A DNA stretch of 64,000 bases, taken from NCBI GenBank assembly GCA_963556195.1, contig CAUVYP010000244.1:3844001-3908000 (forward strand), read 5' to 3'. Shown here piece by piece: positions 33,801 to 42,388 of the stretch. The stretch comes from Sepiola atlantica (taxonomy: Eukaryota; Mollusca; Cephalopoda; Sepiida; Sepiolidae). A model generated the notes under the pieces. It had not been told where the DNA came from and ran no database searches. It saw only the letters and a list, made by a program, of their open reading frames with translations. Numbering within the stretch: the first letter of the stretch is position 1; every line of letters starts with the position of its first letter. The position numbers and the translations under genes are program-made.

Positions 33801-34255
33801 GGGTACGCATGTGTATTTTTACTTCAGGTTTTGTTGTAATTGATTTCCAATAAATTTGACCAGAATATTTTTTTCTTTAGTGTGGGTACGCATGTGTATT
33901 TTTACTTCAGGTTTTGTTGTAATTGATTTCCAATAAATTTGACCAGAATATTTTTTTCTTTAGTGTGGGTACGCATGTGTATTTTTACTTCAGGTTTTGT
34001 TGTAATTGATTTCCAATAAATTTGACCAGAATATTTTTTTCTTTAGTGTGGGTACGCATGTGTATTTTTACTTCAGGTTTTGTTGTAATTGATTTCCAAT
34101 AAATTTGACCAGAATATTTTTTTCTTTAGTGTGGGTACGCATGTGTATTTTTACTTCAGGTTTTGTTGTAATTGATTTCCAATAAATTTGACCAGAATAT
34201 TTTTTTCTTTAGTGTGGGTACACATGTGTAATTTTACTTCAGGTTTTGTTGTAAA
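30831..34255 (-). repeat. 82/83-bp satellite born from a zinc finger, about 41 units
   Basis: Each unit aligns with the 84-bp finger but is 1-2 bp short, according to a T6 or T7 run, so the frame changes at every unit. The implied peptide keeps [14 protein letters not shown] but has SGQIYW where fingers have SCEICG, so both zinc cysteines are gone. Left units (to about 32100) are more varied, mixing GCTTTTGTTGTTATTG and GGTTTTGTTGTAATTG types; right units are nearly uniform. Non-coding by structure. Confidence 0.93.
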
Positions 34256-34293
34256 TGATGTCCCAGAAATTTCACAAGAATAAAGCTTCTCCC

Positions 34294-35250
34294 TCTGTTT
34301 TTTACTTCAGTTATTTCAAGGAAATCAATGGACTCCTTCCTGGAGCTAACAATCGATTTCGTTTCGATTTAAATTTATATCCGAAGGCTTTTTTAAGGGA
34401 AGTTGTAGTAACTTTTATGGCTGCTATCTCTATTATGCTACATGATGGCCTTCCAAGGATTGTTTCTAAGTATTTCTTTGGATTTTTTTCATTAGGCCAG
34501 TTGCTTGTACAACAACCGGTATGATGTTTATTTCTCTGTTTTGAAATCATTCTTGAGATCCTGGTAGTTCCATGTCATGATATTGGTGAAATTTCATGCT
34601 CTTAGATGTGAGAAGATCTGTCAAACTAACTGCTTCTCTCTGCAGATTTTTCAATGGAGGTGCTTACATATTTTATTGTGGCACATTGTAAAGGACATAT
34701 TCGAATAAGATCTTTCATTAGGTTGTGCGGGCTCTCAATCAATGAATGGCAAAACATACACTTGCCATTTGTTTCTAGGTCAGTTATTTTTCTTTAATTT
34801 ATTTGTGAGTAAGCCTTGGTTTCGTCCAGCTATAATAAGTCATTTTTCATCCAATAGAAGTCTCATTTTTGAGCCATTGGTGTAAAGTGTCCCTTTTAAT
34901 ATATTCTTGGTTAAGTTCATCCAGGAACTTCCCTGCTCTCTTACGTTGTTTCCATCAATGTTTTCTTGTCTCTATCCTTTGTAATCCAATAGAAGTCTAT
35001 CCTTTTTGAGCTATTGGAGTGAAGTTTCCCTTTCTATATATTCTTGGTTAAGAAACTTCCCTGCTCTCTTGTTTTTTTGTCTCTATCCTCTTTTCTCTTG
35101 ATTTCTTATTGATCAACATTGTTGTGGTCATAATGGATGGTGTCTGTCTCATTCCCCCACAGTTCTCTCAGGTAGATGTTCCCAGTGCCTGCTGTTTCAC
35201 CTGATATTCAGTTTCTTACAGACGGTCCAGTGGAGGTACTTGCACACTCC
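34294..35250 (-). mobile_element. LINE L7, old and broken
   Basis: 3' end begins at AGCTTCTCCC^TC after a finger relic. It contains the stem-loop region (ACTCC-TTCCT-GGAGC), the C-terminal tail of the REL protein (KKYLETILGRPSCSIIEIAA, minus frame 34311-34550), and, after a deletion of the catalytic REL core, the CCHC and upstream zone with stops. One stretch is duplicated (about 34850-34960 and 34975-35075). Confidence 0.82.
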
Positions 35251-35530
35251 ATTTCGAAAGAATAATGTTTCTCCTCAGTGTTGGTACACATGTGTACATT
35301 TAATGCAAGTTTGGTATCAAACGATTTACCACAAATTTTACAACAATGTAGGTCTATCCTCGATGTAGGTTCGCATGTGTATTATTACATTATAACTTTT
35401 AGTTAATGAATAACCACAAATTTCACAAGAATAATGTTTCTAACTAGTGCGGCTCCGCGTATGCATTTTTACTTCAGTTTTTGTAGTAAATGATTTACCA
35501 CAAATTTCACAAGAATAAGGTTTATCTCCC
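35251..35530 (-). pseudogene. Degenerate fingers of ZNF copy B
   Basis: About three finger units between L7 and S6, for example ACCACAAATTTTACAAC and ACCACAAATTTCACAAG. Linkers have drifted (CTAACTAGTGCGGCT). Not a usable frame. Confidence 0.8.
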
Positions 35531-35891
35531 TAATTGTTTAATTTTACTTCAGTTGAAGTTCTCAGAAATCAAGGGGCCCCTTCCTGGGGCGTACACTTGA
35601 TCTCTATATGAGATACATAGATACCCGAATATTCTATTAAAATTCTGCTTTATTTCTCAAACATTGAGTTAGTAAAAAAGTTAAGAATAACTTCTTCTCT
35701 CCCCAACTGACCAGTCAATATGTTATAGTATATCTTTCTTTCGGTCTGTTGGTCTTACCGGATTGCAGGACAAGAATTCATCTGGTCTGGTGGAGTATCC
35801 AGCTACGTGGTTGTTACTTGAGGAAACATCACTAGGAGAAGATTCACTATTCCTCGTATAAGGGGATCTTTTTTGCGATATGGTTTCTGCC
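35531..35891 (-). mobile_element. SIDE S6, interrupted by L2
   Basis: 3' end at GGTTTATCTCCC^. Has the 3' stem-loop GCCCC/GGGGC and the 5' LINE-like region up to GGTTTCTGCC, where L2's poly(A) begins. The L2 landing point TTTCTGCC resembles the linker core. Confidence 0.85.
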
Positions 35892-35965
35892 TTTTTTTTT
35901 TTATTTTAATTTAGTTTATCTAAAGAGATCAAGGGGCCTACTCTTGAGGCTAACACTTGATTTCC

Positions 35966-36556
35966 CTATGAGTAAAATTTATATCCGAGGGCTCTCTTAA
36001 GGATAGATGTGGTTCCTTTTAGGGCTGCTATCTGTACTTCCCTACAATTTGGTTTTCCGGGGATTGTTTCTAAGTATTTACTTAGATTTTTTTTCACCAG
36101 ACCAGTTGCCCCCACTACAACCGGTATGATGTTTATTTCATCGAGGGACCATGTTATTTTTAGATCATTTTTGAGATCTTGGTATTTTGTTATTTTTTCC
36201 CGTTCGGCTCTATTGAGACCGTAGTCATTTGGGACGGTTACATCAATGATGAGAGCAGTTTTATCTGGTTTGTTCCAGATGACAATGTCTGGTTTGATGG
36301 CCTTGTCTTTTATGTATCTGCCCACCTGGATGTCTCTATCATAGAACACTGTCACTTTTCCATTCAATGTTATGGGTGGGGGTTCATGTTCCCAGATGTT
36401 CAGTGATCTTTCTAGCTGCATCTCTCCGCAGATCTTCCAATGTAGGTATTTACATACTTTGTTATGGCGGGCAGTGTAATGGCCGTCAGCCAAAAGGATC
36501 TTGATCCAGACATTAGGTGGCTTGGACTTTCGATGGCAGAGTGGCAGAACCTGCAC
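35966..36556 (-). CDS. LINE L2 REL endonuclease
   Basis: 196 residues in the shifted frame. Begins within the CCHC tail (YGHYTARHNKVCKYLHW-like block) and contains the endonuclease: [20 protein letters not shown], then EREKITKYQDL. The P-D, D and K-x-x-K-Y residues expected for restriction-like endonucleases are present. Identical over most of its length to L1. Confidence 0.9.
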   Translation of the reverse strand: MQVLPLCHRKSKPPNVWIKILLADGHYTARHNKVCKYLHWKICGEMQLERSLNIWEHEPPPITLNGKVTVFYDRDIQVGRYIKDKAIKPDIVIWNKPDKTALIIDVTVPNDYGLNRAEREKITKYQDLKNDLKITWSLDEINIIPVVVGATGLVKKNLSKYLETIPGKPNCREVQIAALKGTTSILKRALGYKFYS

Positions 36557-37533
36557 TGGTCAGTTTTTTGTAGACCTGCCATTTTCTTAAATCCATTAGT
36601 AAGTAGGCCTTGGTCTTGTGCTGCTATTAATATCCGTTCCTCATCGAACGGGAAGTTGCCACTCTTGAGCCATTGTAGTGAAGCCTCCTTGTCGATATAG
36701 CTCTGGTTGAGTTCTTCAATGAACTTTCCTGCTCTTTTATTATTTCGCCATCCTTCTAGTCTGGTCTTCAGCTCCTTTTTCGTGTACTCCTCCCTCTTCT
36801 TGCGCGCGATCAGGGTTGCTGGGTTGTTATCATCTTCGCTAGTGTTCTCCAGTGTGTTTCCACTGAAATTATCGGCTAGTTTTGTTGTTGAGGTCTGCTG
36901 AGGAAGGTATTTGGTGTGATGTTCATTCACCATTCTCATTTTTTGATCACAGGAGCTCTTTATATATTGTCCCACACTGACCATTGAGGCTCGGTAGGCA
37001 TGATTGATCTCAATGAGGCCCAGACCACCTTCTCTTTGCGGTAAGTAAAGTCTGTCCATACACTGATGTCGGTAAATGACTTTATTTAAGGCAAGCATTT
37101 TCCGAGTTTTTGTGTCTAGTTTGTTGATGTAGCCTTGTGGCCAATCGATAATGCCGAACCCGTAGGACACGAAAGGTATTGCCAGTTGGTTTATGGCAGT
37201 TATTTTATTTTTTGATGAGAGTTCAGATGTGAGGATTTTTTTCAGGCGCTTAGTATATTCTCTCTGTACCTTCTCTCCCATCTTTCCGTGCTCTAGCATC
37301 TCATTCTCTTCTACTCCAAGGTATTTATAGACAGCATCTTCTCCTAGGTCTTCAATAGAGCCAGTGTTAATATTAAGATGTTCTGATGCTGTCTTTTTCC
37401 CTTTCTTTATTGTGCATTTAGCGCATTTTTCGAATCCAAACTCCATGCAGATGTCTTCTGTGTAATCTTTTACAATTTCTATCAGAGAGACGAGTTGTTT
37501 CTCAGATTCTGCATAGAGTTTGAGATCGTCCAT
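36412..37533 (-). CDS. LINE L2 RT thumb and CCHC
   Basis: 373 residues from FMDD onward: MDDLKLYAESEKQL, KYLGVEENE, GLIEINHAYRASMV. Contains the CCHC start CRFCHSAIESPSH. A missing base near 36503 shifts the frame before the last Cys of the finger. Confidence 0.9.
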   Translation of the reverse strand: MDDLKLYAESEKQLVSLIEIVKDYTEDICMEFGFEKCAKCTIKKGKKTASEHLNINTGSIEDLGEDAVYKYLGVEENEMLEHGKMGEKVQREYTKRLKKILTSELSSKNKITAINQLAIPFVSYGFGIIDWPQGYINKLDTKTRKMLALNKVIYRHQCMDRLYLPQREGGLGLIEINHAYRASMVSVGQYIKSSCDQKMRMVNEHHTKYLPQQTSTTKLADNFSGNTLENTSEDDNNPATLIARKKREEYTKKELKTRLEGWRNNKRAGKFIEELNQSYIDKEASLQWLKSGNFPFDEERILIAAQDQGLLTNGFKKMAGLQKTDQCRFCHSAIESPSHLMSGSRSFWLTAITLPAITKYVNTYIGRSAERCS

Positions 37534-37547
37534 AAAGAGGAGATGAT

Positions 37548-37874
37548 TTATTTTTTATTTTCATCCTTCTTTCTGCCTCGGCTTAGGTTGTATCCAGCAT
37601 TGGATCGTTTAAGCAGCTTACTCAGTGGATCCATTGTGAGGCAAAAAAGAAGCGGTGAGAGGCTGTCTCCTTGGAATATTCCTCTCTGAATCTTAACGTT
37701 TGGAGTCTGAATTTTTCCTTCCATATTGTGAAGCGTGATTGATGTACGCCACCTGGTCATTTGCATTTGGAGGAATGACCTAATATCTTCATGGACATTG
37801 TACAAGTCCAAACAGCGGAGTATCCAGGAGTGAGGTATACTATCAAAGGCCTTTTTGTAATCAATCCAGGCCAT
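37548..37874 (-). CDS. LINE L2 RT core fragment
   Basis: Same frame as the preceding part after the TAG. Contains AWIDYKKAFDSIPHSWI with the first catalytic Asp, and RGIFQGDSLSPLLFCLT. It stops at DENKK because of a 1-base shortfall in an A-run just before the FMDD motif. L1 has the same change; L4 does not. Confidence 0.88.
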   Translation of the reverse strand: MAWIDYKKAFDSIPHSWILRCLDLYNVHEDIRSFLQMQMTRWRTSITLHNMEGKIQTPNVKIQRGIFQGDSLSPLLFCLTMDPLSKLLKRSNAGYNLSRGRKKDENKK

Positions 37875-37904
37875 TGAGAGGTTTCTCTGCCTCTTTTTAC
37901 AGTC

Positions 37905-39008
37905 CTACAGGATTGTTCTGTTTACAAGGAGTTGGTCTTTTGTGCCAAGTCTTTTCCTGGTACATCCCTTCTGCTCACTTTCAAGGTAGTCGCCGGCAGC
38001 TAGATGTTCATATGTTGCATCAGCAATAATCCCTGTTAGCAGCTTGTAGGTTGTAGTTAGGCAGCAGATAGGCCTGTATTTGTTAACCAAATGGGTCTCC
38101 TCACTTTTGGGAATAAGGGACGTGTTGCCTACAGTAAGCCATTCCGGTGGCTCCTCATCACCAGTGATGATTTTATTGAATGCCTTGGCATAGTGATGAT
38201 GAAGTGCTGTCAGTTTTTTCAGCCAGAAATTTGGGATATTGTCAATTCCTGGGGTCTTGAAATTACTATATTGGGCTACTTTCCTGCAGACAACTTCTTT
38301 GGTAATTTCCAGGGCTGGCATCTTTGGTTTCTCCTTGTTGTCCTCTTTAATGGTGTTGATCCATTCTTTTTCCTGGTGTTGTTTGGGGTCCTCATAGAGT
38401 GGCCTCCAGTAGTTTTCAACTTCTTCTTGGGTAGGTGGAGAGCAGACTTTTATTCTGTCTCCTATGAGGCTCCGATACACCATCCTAGGATTAGTCGCAA
38501 AGAGTTGATTTATTCTTTTTGACTCATATTTTTTTGTTTTGTTTTTTATTTGTGCAGCTAAGGCTTTTATTTCAGCTTGATTTTCTGCTATCTTAGCTCT
38601 AAGCTGCGGTGGGCTTTGAAGGGAATACTTGGTTTTAAGTTTCTTCACCTTCTGTTTCAATTTTTCGCCTGGGTGTTTACCTGTTAGAAAGGTAGATATT
38701 TGAGCGGTTTCTTTTCTCAAATTATCAATCTTTTGTTGGAGTTTTCTCTTCCAGGCTGGCTCATAAGCTTTGCTCTTCAAGTTTCCCTCTTTTTTTCTAT
38801 CTTGGTGTTGGGGTAAAAGTTTGGATTGCATGAACCATGCTGCCCCAAAAGTTGCATGGTTTATCTCACTTAGAGATGCATTTGTTGGTACGATCCTTGT
38901 AAGGGCATCATTAACCCTTGTGGCAAGGGTCTTGAAGGCTTTATTACTGTTGATTTTTACCAGTCTTGGTCGATCTCCAACAGCCAGGTCTCGTGTTATT
39001 TCTACCAT
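37905..39008 (-). CDS. LINE L2 protein, linker and RT N-terminal part
   Basis: 367 residues. A Lys-rich, helical linker (QQKIDNLRKETAQ, LKQKVKKLKTKY) leads to early RT blocks: FKTPGIDNIPNFWLKKL, NTSLIPKSEETHLVNKYRPI and YLESEQKGCTRKRLGTKDQL. It ends at TAG (37903-37905) where L4 has GAG, so one point mutation breaks the protein. Confidence 0.88.
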   Translation of the reverse strand: MVEITRDLAVGDRPRLVKINSNKAFKTLATRVNDALTRIVPTNASLSEINHATFGAAWFMQSKLLPQHQDRKKEGNLKSKAYEPAWKRKLQQKIDNLRKETAQISTFLTGKHPGEKLKQKVKKLKTKYSLQSPPQLRAKIAENQAEIKALAAQIKNKTKKYESKRINQLFATNPRMVYRSLIGDRIKVCSPPTQEEVENYWRPLYEDPKQHQEKEWINTIKEDNKEKPKMPALEITKEVVCRKVAQYSNFKTPGIDNIPNFWLKKLTALHHHYAKAFNKIITGDEEPPEWLTVGNTSLIPKSEETHLVNKYRPICCLTTTYKLLTGIIADATYEHLAAGDYLESEQKGCTRKRLGTKDQLLVNRTIL

Positions 39009-40087
39009 GTTTGCCAGCTCTTCCCCAGTTCCATCTGGTCTGTATCCAGTGTCTCTTGTTCAGGCAGGGCATTGTGTTGGCTCTTTTGCCCAGGGTGGTG
39101 TTCTTCATCTTCACACTTGCCTGTAGAGGACGACCCTTGAAACGAAGGCACATTGTTTAGTGGTGTGCTTTCTTTGGGACGCATCTGCTTTGTTGGTGCT
39201 AGGCTTGGGCTCGGTGTTTTTATATCAGGTAACTGGGTCAGTGGAGATCCTGTTCTACTGCCCTTTGATTGGGCCTCACAATACCCCGGCACAGGCAAGG
39301 GGTTGCTGATTGGGCAAAGCTTATCTTCATCCATCTTACGGATGTCTACTTTCATCTTGGAAATTTGGTCCGTGGAGAAGGCATTGCTTTTCAAGAAATT
39401 GGACTTTTGACATGTGAGTTTTTCCTTCACAATGTCCTTCTTGCTTGGGCAGTGGTGTTTGAAAATCTTTTGCCATTCCTTGCATCTTTCTGATAGTTTT
39501 TGATGCTTTGTTTTGGCATACTCCATTGCCCATATAAGCACCCATTTTTCCTCCCTGCTCCATAGGCTTTGGGCAAATTCACTTCTGTTTGTCTTTGTGA
39601 AGTCAATGATCGCTTCACGAACAGCTTCTGCTTCGATTGTATCTTTCTCATTTTTGGGGAGATATTTATATATCTGTGATACAATCGAAAGCAGATTTTT
39701 AGTAGTAGTTTTGGTTAGTTTTTCCCTCAGTAGGGCAGACGATCTTATTTGAGCCTCGAATATATCTTTTTTTTTTCTTCCCCACTTCTCATACCTTGAA
39801 TAGGCGAAGCAGTGGAGAATAATTTTCTTCTCCTCAATTGACCACTTGACTTGAGTATAATTTCTTTTTCTGGTGGTCATTGTTTGGTTTTGCCGGATTC
39901 CAGGACCAGAATTGTTCTGGTCTGGTGGAGTGTCCAGTTGAGTGGTGTTGCTTGTGGTAACATCACTAGAAGAAGGTGCACCGTTGTTTTCCTCATATGA
40001 CCCAGTGCGTAGCCGTTCTGAGGGGATCTTTTTATTCTGGGCGACATCCTGCCAGTTTGTAGTATTTTGTTTTATTTTTATTTTCAT
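39002..40087 (-). CDS. LINE L2 protein, N-terminal part
   Basis: 361 residues from MKIKIKQNTTNWQDVAQ. Two tryptophan-containing helical blocks (VKWSIEEKKIILHCFAY and LWSREEKWVLIWAMEYAK) resemble Myb/SANT helices, which in R2-type proteins help bind target DNA. A Ser/Pro/Gln-rich linker follows. The frame is lost near 39020, where L4 has one extra base (TTCCTCCAG versus TTCCCCAG). The Met at 40087 is the first in frame after the 5' region, and L4 has the same start. Confidence 0.85.
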   Translation of the reverse strand: MKIKIKQNTTNWQDVAQNKKIPSERLRTGSYEENNGAPSSSDVTTSNTTQLDTPPDQNNSGPGIRQNQTMTTRKRNYTQVKWSIEEKKIILHCFAYSRYEKWGRKKKDIFEAQIRSSALLREKLTKTTTKNLLSIVSQIYKYLPKNEKDTIEAEAVREAIIDFTKTNRSEFAQSLWSREEKWVLIWAMEYAKTKHQKLSERCKEWQKIFKHHCPSKKDIVKEKLTCQKSNFLKSNAFSTDQISKMKVDIRKMDEDKLCPISNPLPVPGYCEAQSKGSRTGSPLTQLPDIKTPSPSLAPTKQMRPKESTPLNNVPSFQGSSSTGKCEDEEHHPGQKSQHNALPEQETLDTDQMELGKSWQTW

Positions 40088-40194
40088 TTTAATTTGAATA
40101 TTTGGTCAGGGTTTACTTCAGATGGGAAGTGTCATCATGTCAGCGTTTCTGACAAACCCCTGTACAGAGAGACCTTAGACACTCGAGGACAGTG

Positions 40195-40306
40195 TCTAGT
40201 AGGCATTCAAGTTCTCCCCAGTAGGCATTCAAGTTCTCCCCAGTAGGCATTCAAGTTCTCCCCAGTAGGCATTCAAGTTATCCCCAGTAGGCATTCAAGT
40301 TCTCCC
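40195..40306 (-). repeat. Five 22-bp target-like units at L2 5' end
   Basis: Plus-strand unit AGTAGGCATTCAAGTTCTCC plus CC. Each contains TTCTCCCCAGT, which equals the ZNF-linker target core TTTCTCCCCAGTG except at the edges. L4 has four such units (57223-57310), S7 two diverged ones and S3 two shorter ones. Could be promoter units or products of repeated initiation; role unknown. Confidence 0.9.
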
Positions 40307-40812
40307 TTAATGTTTAATTTTACTTCAGTCGAAGTTCTCAAGAAATCAAGGGGCCCCTTCCTGGGGCTAACACTTGATCTCTATATGAGATACATAGATA
40401 CCCGAATATTCTATTAAAATTCTCCTTTATTTCTCAAACATTGAGTTAGTAAAAAAGTTAAGAATAGTAATAATAATACATTTCTTCTCTCACCAAGTGA
40501 CCAGTCAAGTATGTCATAGTATATCTTTCTTTTGGTCTGTTGGTCTTACCGGATTCCAGGACAAGAATTCATCTAGTCTGGTGGAGTATCCAGCTATGTG
40601 GTGTTACTTGAGGTAACATCACTAGGAGAAGATGCACTATTCCTCGTATGAGATGATCTTATTTGTGCTGCGGATACTATGTAATTTTGAATATTTGGTC
40701 AGGGTTTACTGGTAGGGGTAAGTATCCTCATGTCAGATTGTCCTGACAAACCCTTGTACAGAGAGACCGAAGACACTCGAGGATAGTGTCTAGTAGGTAA
40801 TTCAAACTCCCC
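40307..40812 (-). mobile_element. SIDE S5, full length
   Basis: 3' end lies in the L2 5' repeat at AAGTTCTCCC^TTAATG. It carries the 3' stem-loop, then DNA matching the LINE 5' end (start of the N-terminal coding region and 5' UTR) with the body of the LINE missing. The 5' end is TCAAACTCCCC followed by linker DNA TTCTCCCCCAGTGTGGG. About 500 bp; without RT it must depend on a LINE. Confidence 0.88.
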
Positions 40813-40819
40813 TTCTCCC

Positions 40820-41239
40820 CCAGTGTGGGTTCGCATGTGTATTTTTACATGATCCCTTCTAGTAAACGATTTACCACAAATTTCACAAGAATAAGGTTTC
40901 TCCCCAGTGTGGGTTCGTGTGTGTGATTTTACTTCAGGTTTTGTAGTAAACGATTTACCACAAATTTCACAAGAATAAGGTTTCTCCCCAGTGTGGGTTC
41001 GTGTGTGTGATTTTACTTCAGGTTTTGTAGTAAACGATTTACCACAAATTTCACAAGAATAAGGTTTCTCCCCAGTGTGGGTTCGTGTGTGTGATTTTAC
41101 TTCAGGTTTTGTAGTAAACGATTTACCACAAATTTCACAAGAATAAGGTTTCTCCCCAGTGTGGGTTCGTGTGTGTGATTTTACTTCAGGTTTTGTTGTA
41201 AACGATTTACCACAAATTTCACAAGAATAAGGTTTCTCC
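40820..41239 (-). pseudogene. Five C2H2 fingers of ZNF copy B
   Basis: Exactly 420 bp, five 84-bp units, open in one frame. Four have helix TTKPEVKSH with HTRTH; the last (lowest coordinates) has TRRDHVKIH. It lacks its own ATG and is bounded by S5 and S1, so it is a severed piece of the copy-B gene, although the fingers themselves look intact. Confidence 0.85.
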
Positions 41240-41370
41240 TTTAATGTTTAATTTTACTTCAGTCGAAGATCTCAGAAATCAAGGGGCCCCTTCCTGGGGC
41301 TAACACTTGATCTCTATATGAGATACATAGATACCCGAGTATTCTATTAAAATTCTCTTCTATTTCTCAA
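41240..41370 (-). mobile_element. SIDE S1, 5'-truncated (131 bp)
   Basis: 3' end at GGTTTCTCC^TTTAATG, stem-loop present, truncated at ATTTCTCAA and followed directly by CCAGTGTGTG, the other half of the linker. The insertion site is therefore reconstructed to the base. Confidence 0.9.
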
Positions 41371-41623
41371 CCAGTGTGTGTACGCATGTGTACTTTTACT
41401 TTATCTTTTTTAGTAAATGATTTACCACACATTTCACAAGAATAAGGTTTCTGCCCAGTGTGGGTTCTCATGTGTATTTTTACATTATATTTGTTTGCAA
41501 ATGATTTACCACAAATTTCACAAGAATAAGGTTTCTCCCCAGTGTGGGTTCTCATGTGTATTTTTACTTCATTTTTTGTAGTAAAGGATTTACAACAAAT
41601 TTCACAAGAATAAGGTTTCTCTC
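41371..41623 (-). pseudogene. Three C2H2 fingers of ZNF copy B
   Basis: Fingers [42 protein letters not shown] and [21 protein letters not shown] (reading down the minus strand). A 62-residue frame (41367-41555) starts at an internal Met. It ends at TGA supplied by the S1 junction. Confidence 0.85.
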
Positions 41624-42110
41624 TTAATGTTTAATTTTACTTCAGTCGAAGTTCTCAGAAATCAAGGGGCCCCTTCCTGGGGCTAACACTTGATCTCTAT
41701 ATGAGATACATAGATACCCGAGTATTCTATTAAAATTCTCCTTTATTTCTCAAGCATTGAGTTAGTAAAAAAGTTAAGAATAATTTCTTCTCTCCCCAAC
41801 TGACCAGTCAATATGTCATAGTATATCTTTCTTGTGGTCTGTTGGTCTTACCGGATTCCAGGACAAGAATTCATCTAGTCTGGTGGAGTATCCAGCACGT
41901 GGTGTTACTTGAGGTAACATCACAAGGAGCAGATGCACTATTCCTCGTACGAGGGGATCTTATTTGTGCTGCAGGTACTATGTAATTTGAATATTTAGTC
42001 AGGGTTTACTTGTAGGGTAAGTATCCTCATGTCAGGTTGTCCTGACAAACCCTTGTACAGAGAGACCGAAGACACTCGAGGATAGTGTCTAGTAGGTAAT
42101 TCAAACTCCC
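41624..42110 (-). mobile_element. SIDE S2, full length (487 bp)
   Basis: 3' end GGTTTCTCTC^TTAATG; 5' end TCAAACTCCC followed by CCAGTGTGTG. Stem-loop and LINE 5' region intact. Very close in sequence to S3 and S4, so recently active. Confidence 0.92.
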
Positions 42111-42388
42111 CCAGTGTGTGTACGCATGTGTACTTTTACATGATGTCTTTTAGTAAATGATTTCCCACAAATTTCACATGAATAAGGTTTCTCCCCAGTG
42201 TGGGTTCGTGTGGGTGTTTTTACTTCAGGTTTTTTAGTAAATGATTTACCACAAATTTCATAAGAATAAGGTTTCTCCCCAGTGTGGTTACGCATGTGTA
42301 TTTTTACATTATATTTGTTTGCAAATGATTTACCACAAATTTCACAAGAACACGTTTTCTCCCCAGTTTCAGTACGCATTATTGACAC
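42101..42388 (-). CDS. ZNF copy B, N-terminal three fingers
   Basis: 95 residues: [22 protein letters not shown] begins the first finger (helix ANKYNVKIH). The second finger has lost its first Cys (YSYEICGKSF, helix TKKPEVKTP, with Pro for the first His). The third is normal (TKRHHVKVH). The frame ends HTGGV with the stop inside the S2 5' end. The start matches copies A and C. Likely nuclear DNA-binding origin, now truncated by S2. Confidence 0.75.
   Translation of the reverse strand: MSIMRTETGEKTCSCEICGKSFANKYNVKIHMRNHTGEKPYSYEICGKSFTKKPEVKTPTRTHTGEKPYSCEICGKSFTKRHHVKVHMRTHTGGV

Larger units (their letters stand above)
35892..40306 (-). mobile_element. LINE L2, essentially full length (4.4 kb)
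   Basis: Runs from a 3' poly(A) (12-13 A) to a 5' end made of five 22-bp units. It codes one long protein in broken frames: N-terminal Myb-like motifs, RT, CCHC, REL endonuclease, about 1370 codons. Single-ORF organisation with a C-terminal restriction-like endonuclease is typical of the R2/R4/NeSL lineage; R4/Dong-like is my best guess. Lesions: frameshift near 39020, TAG at 37903-37905, frameshift near 37545, frameshift near 36503. Inserted in S6; S5 is inserted in its 5' repeats. Confidence 0.92.
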
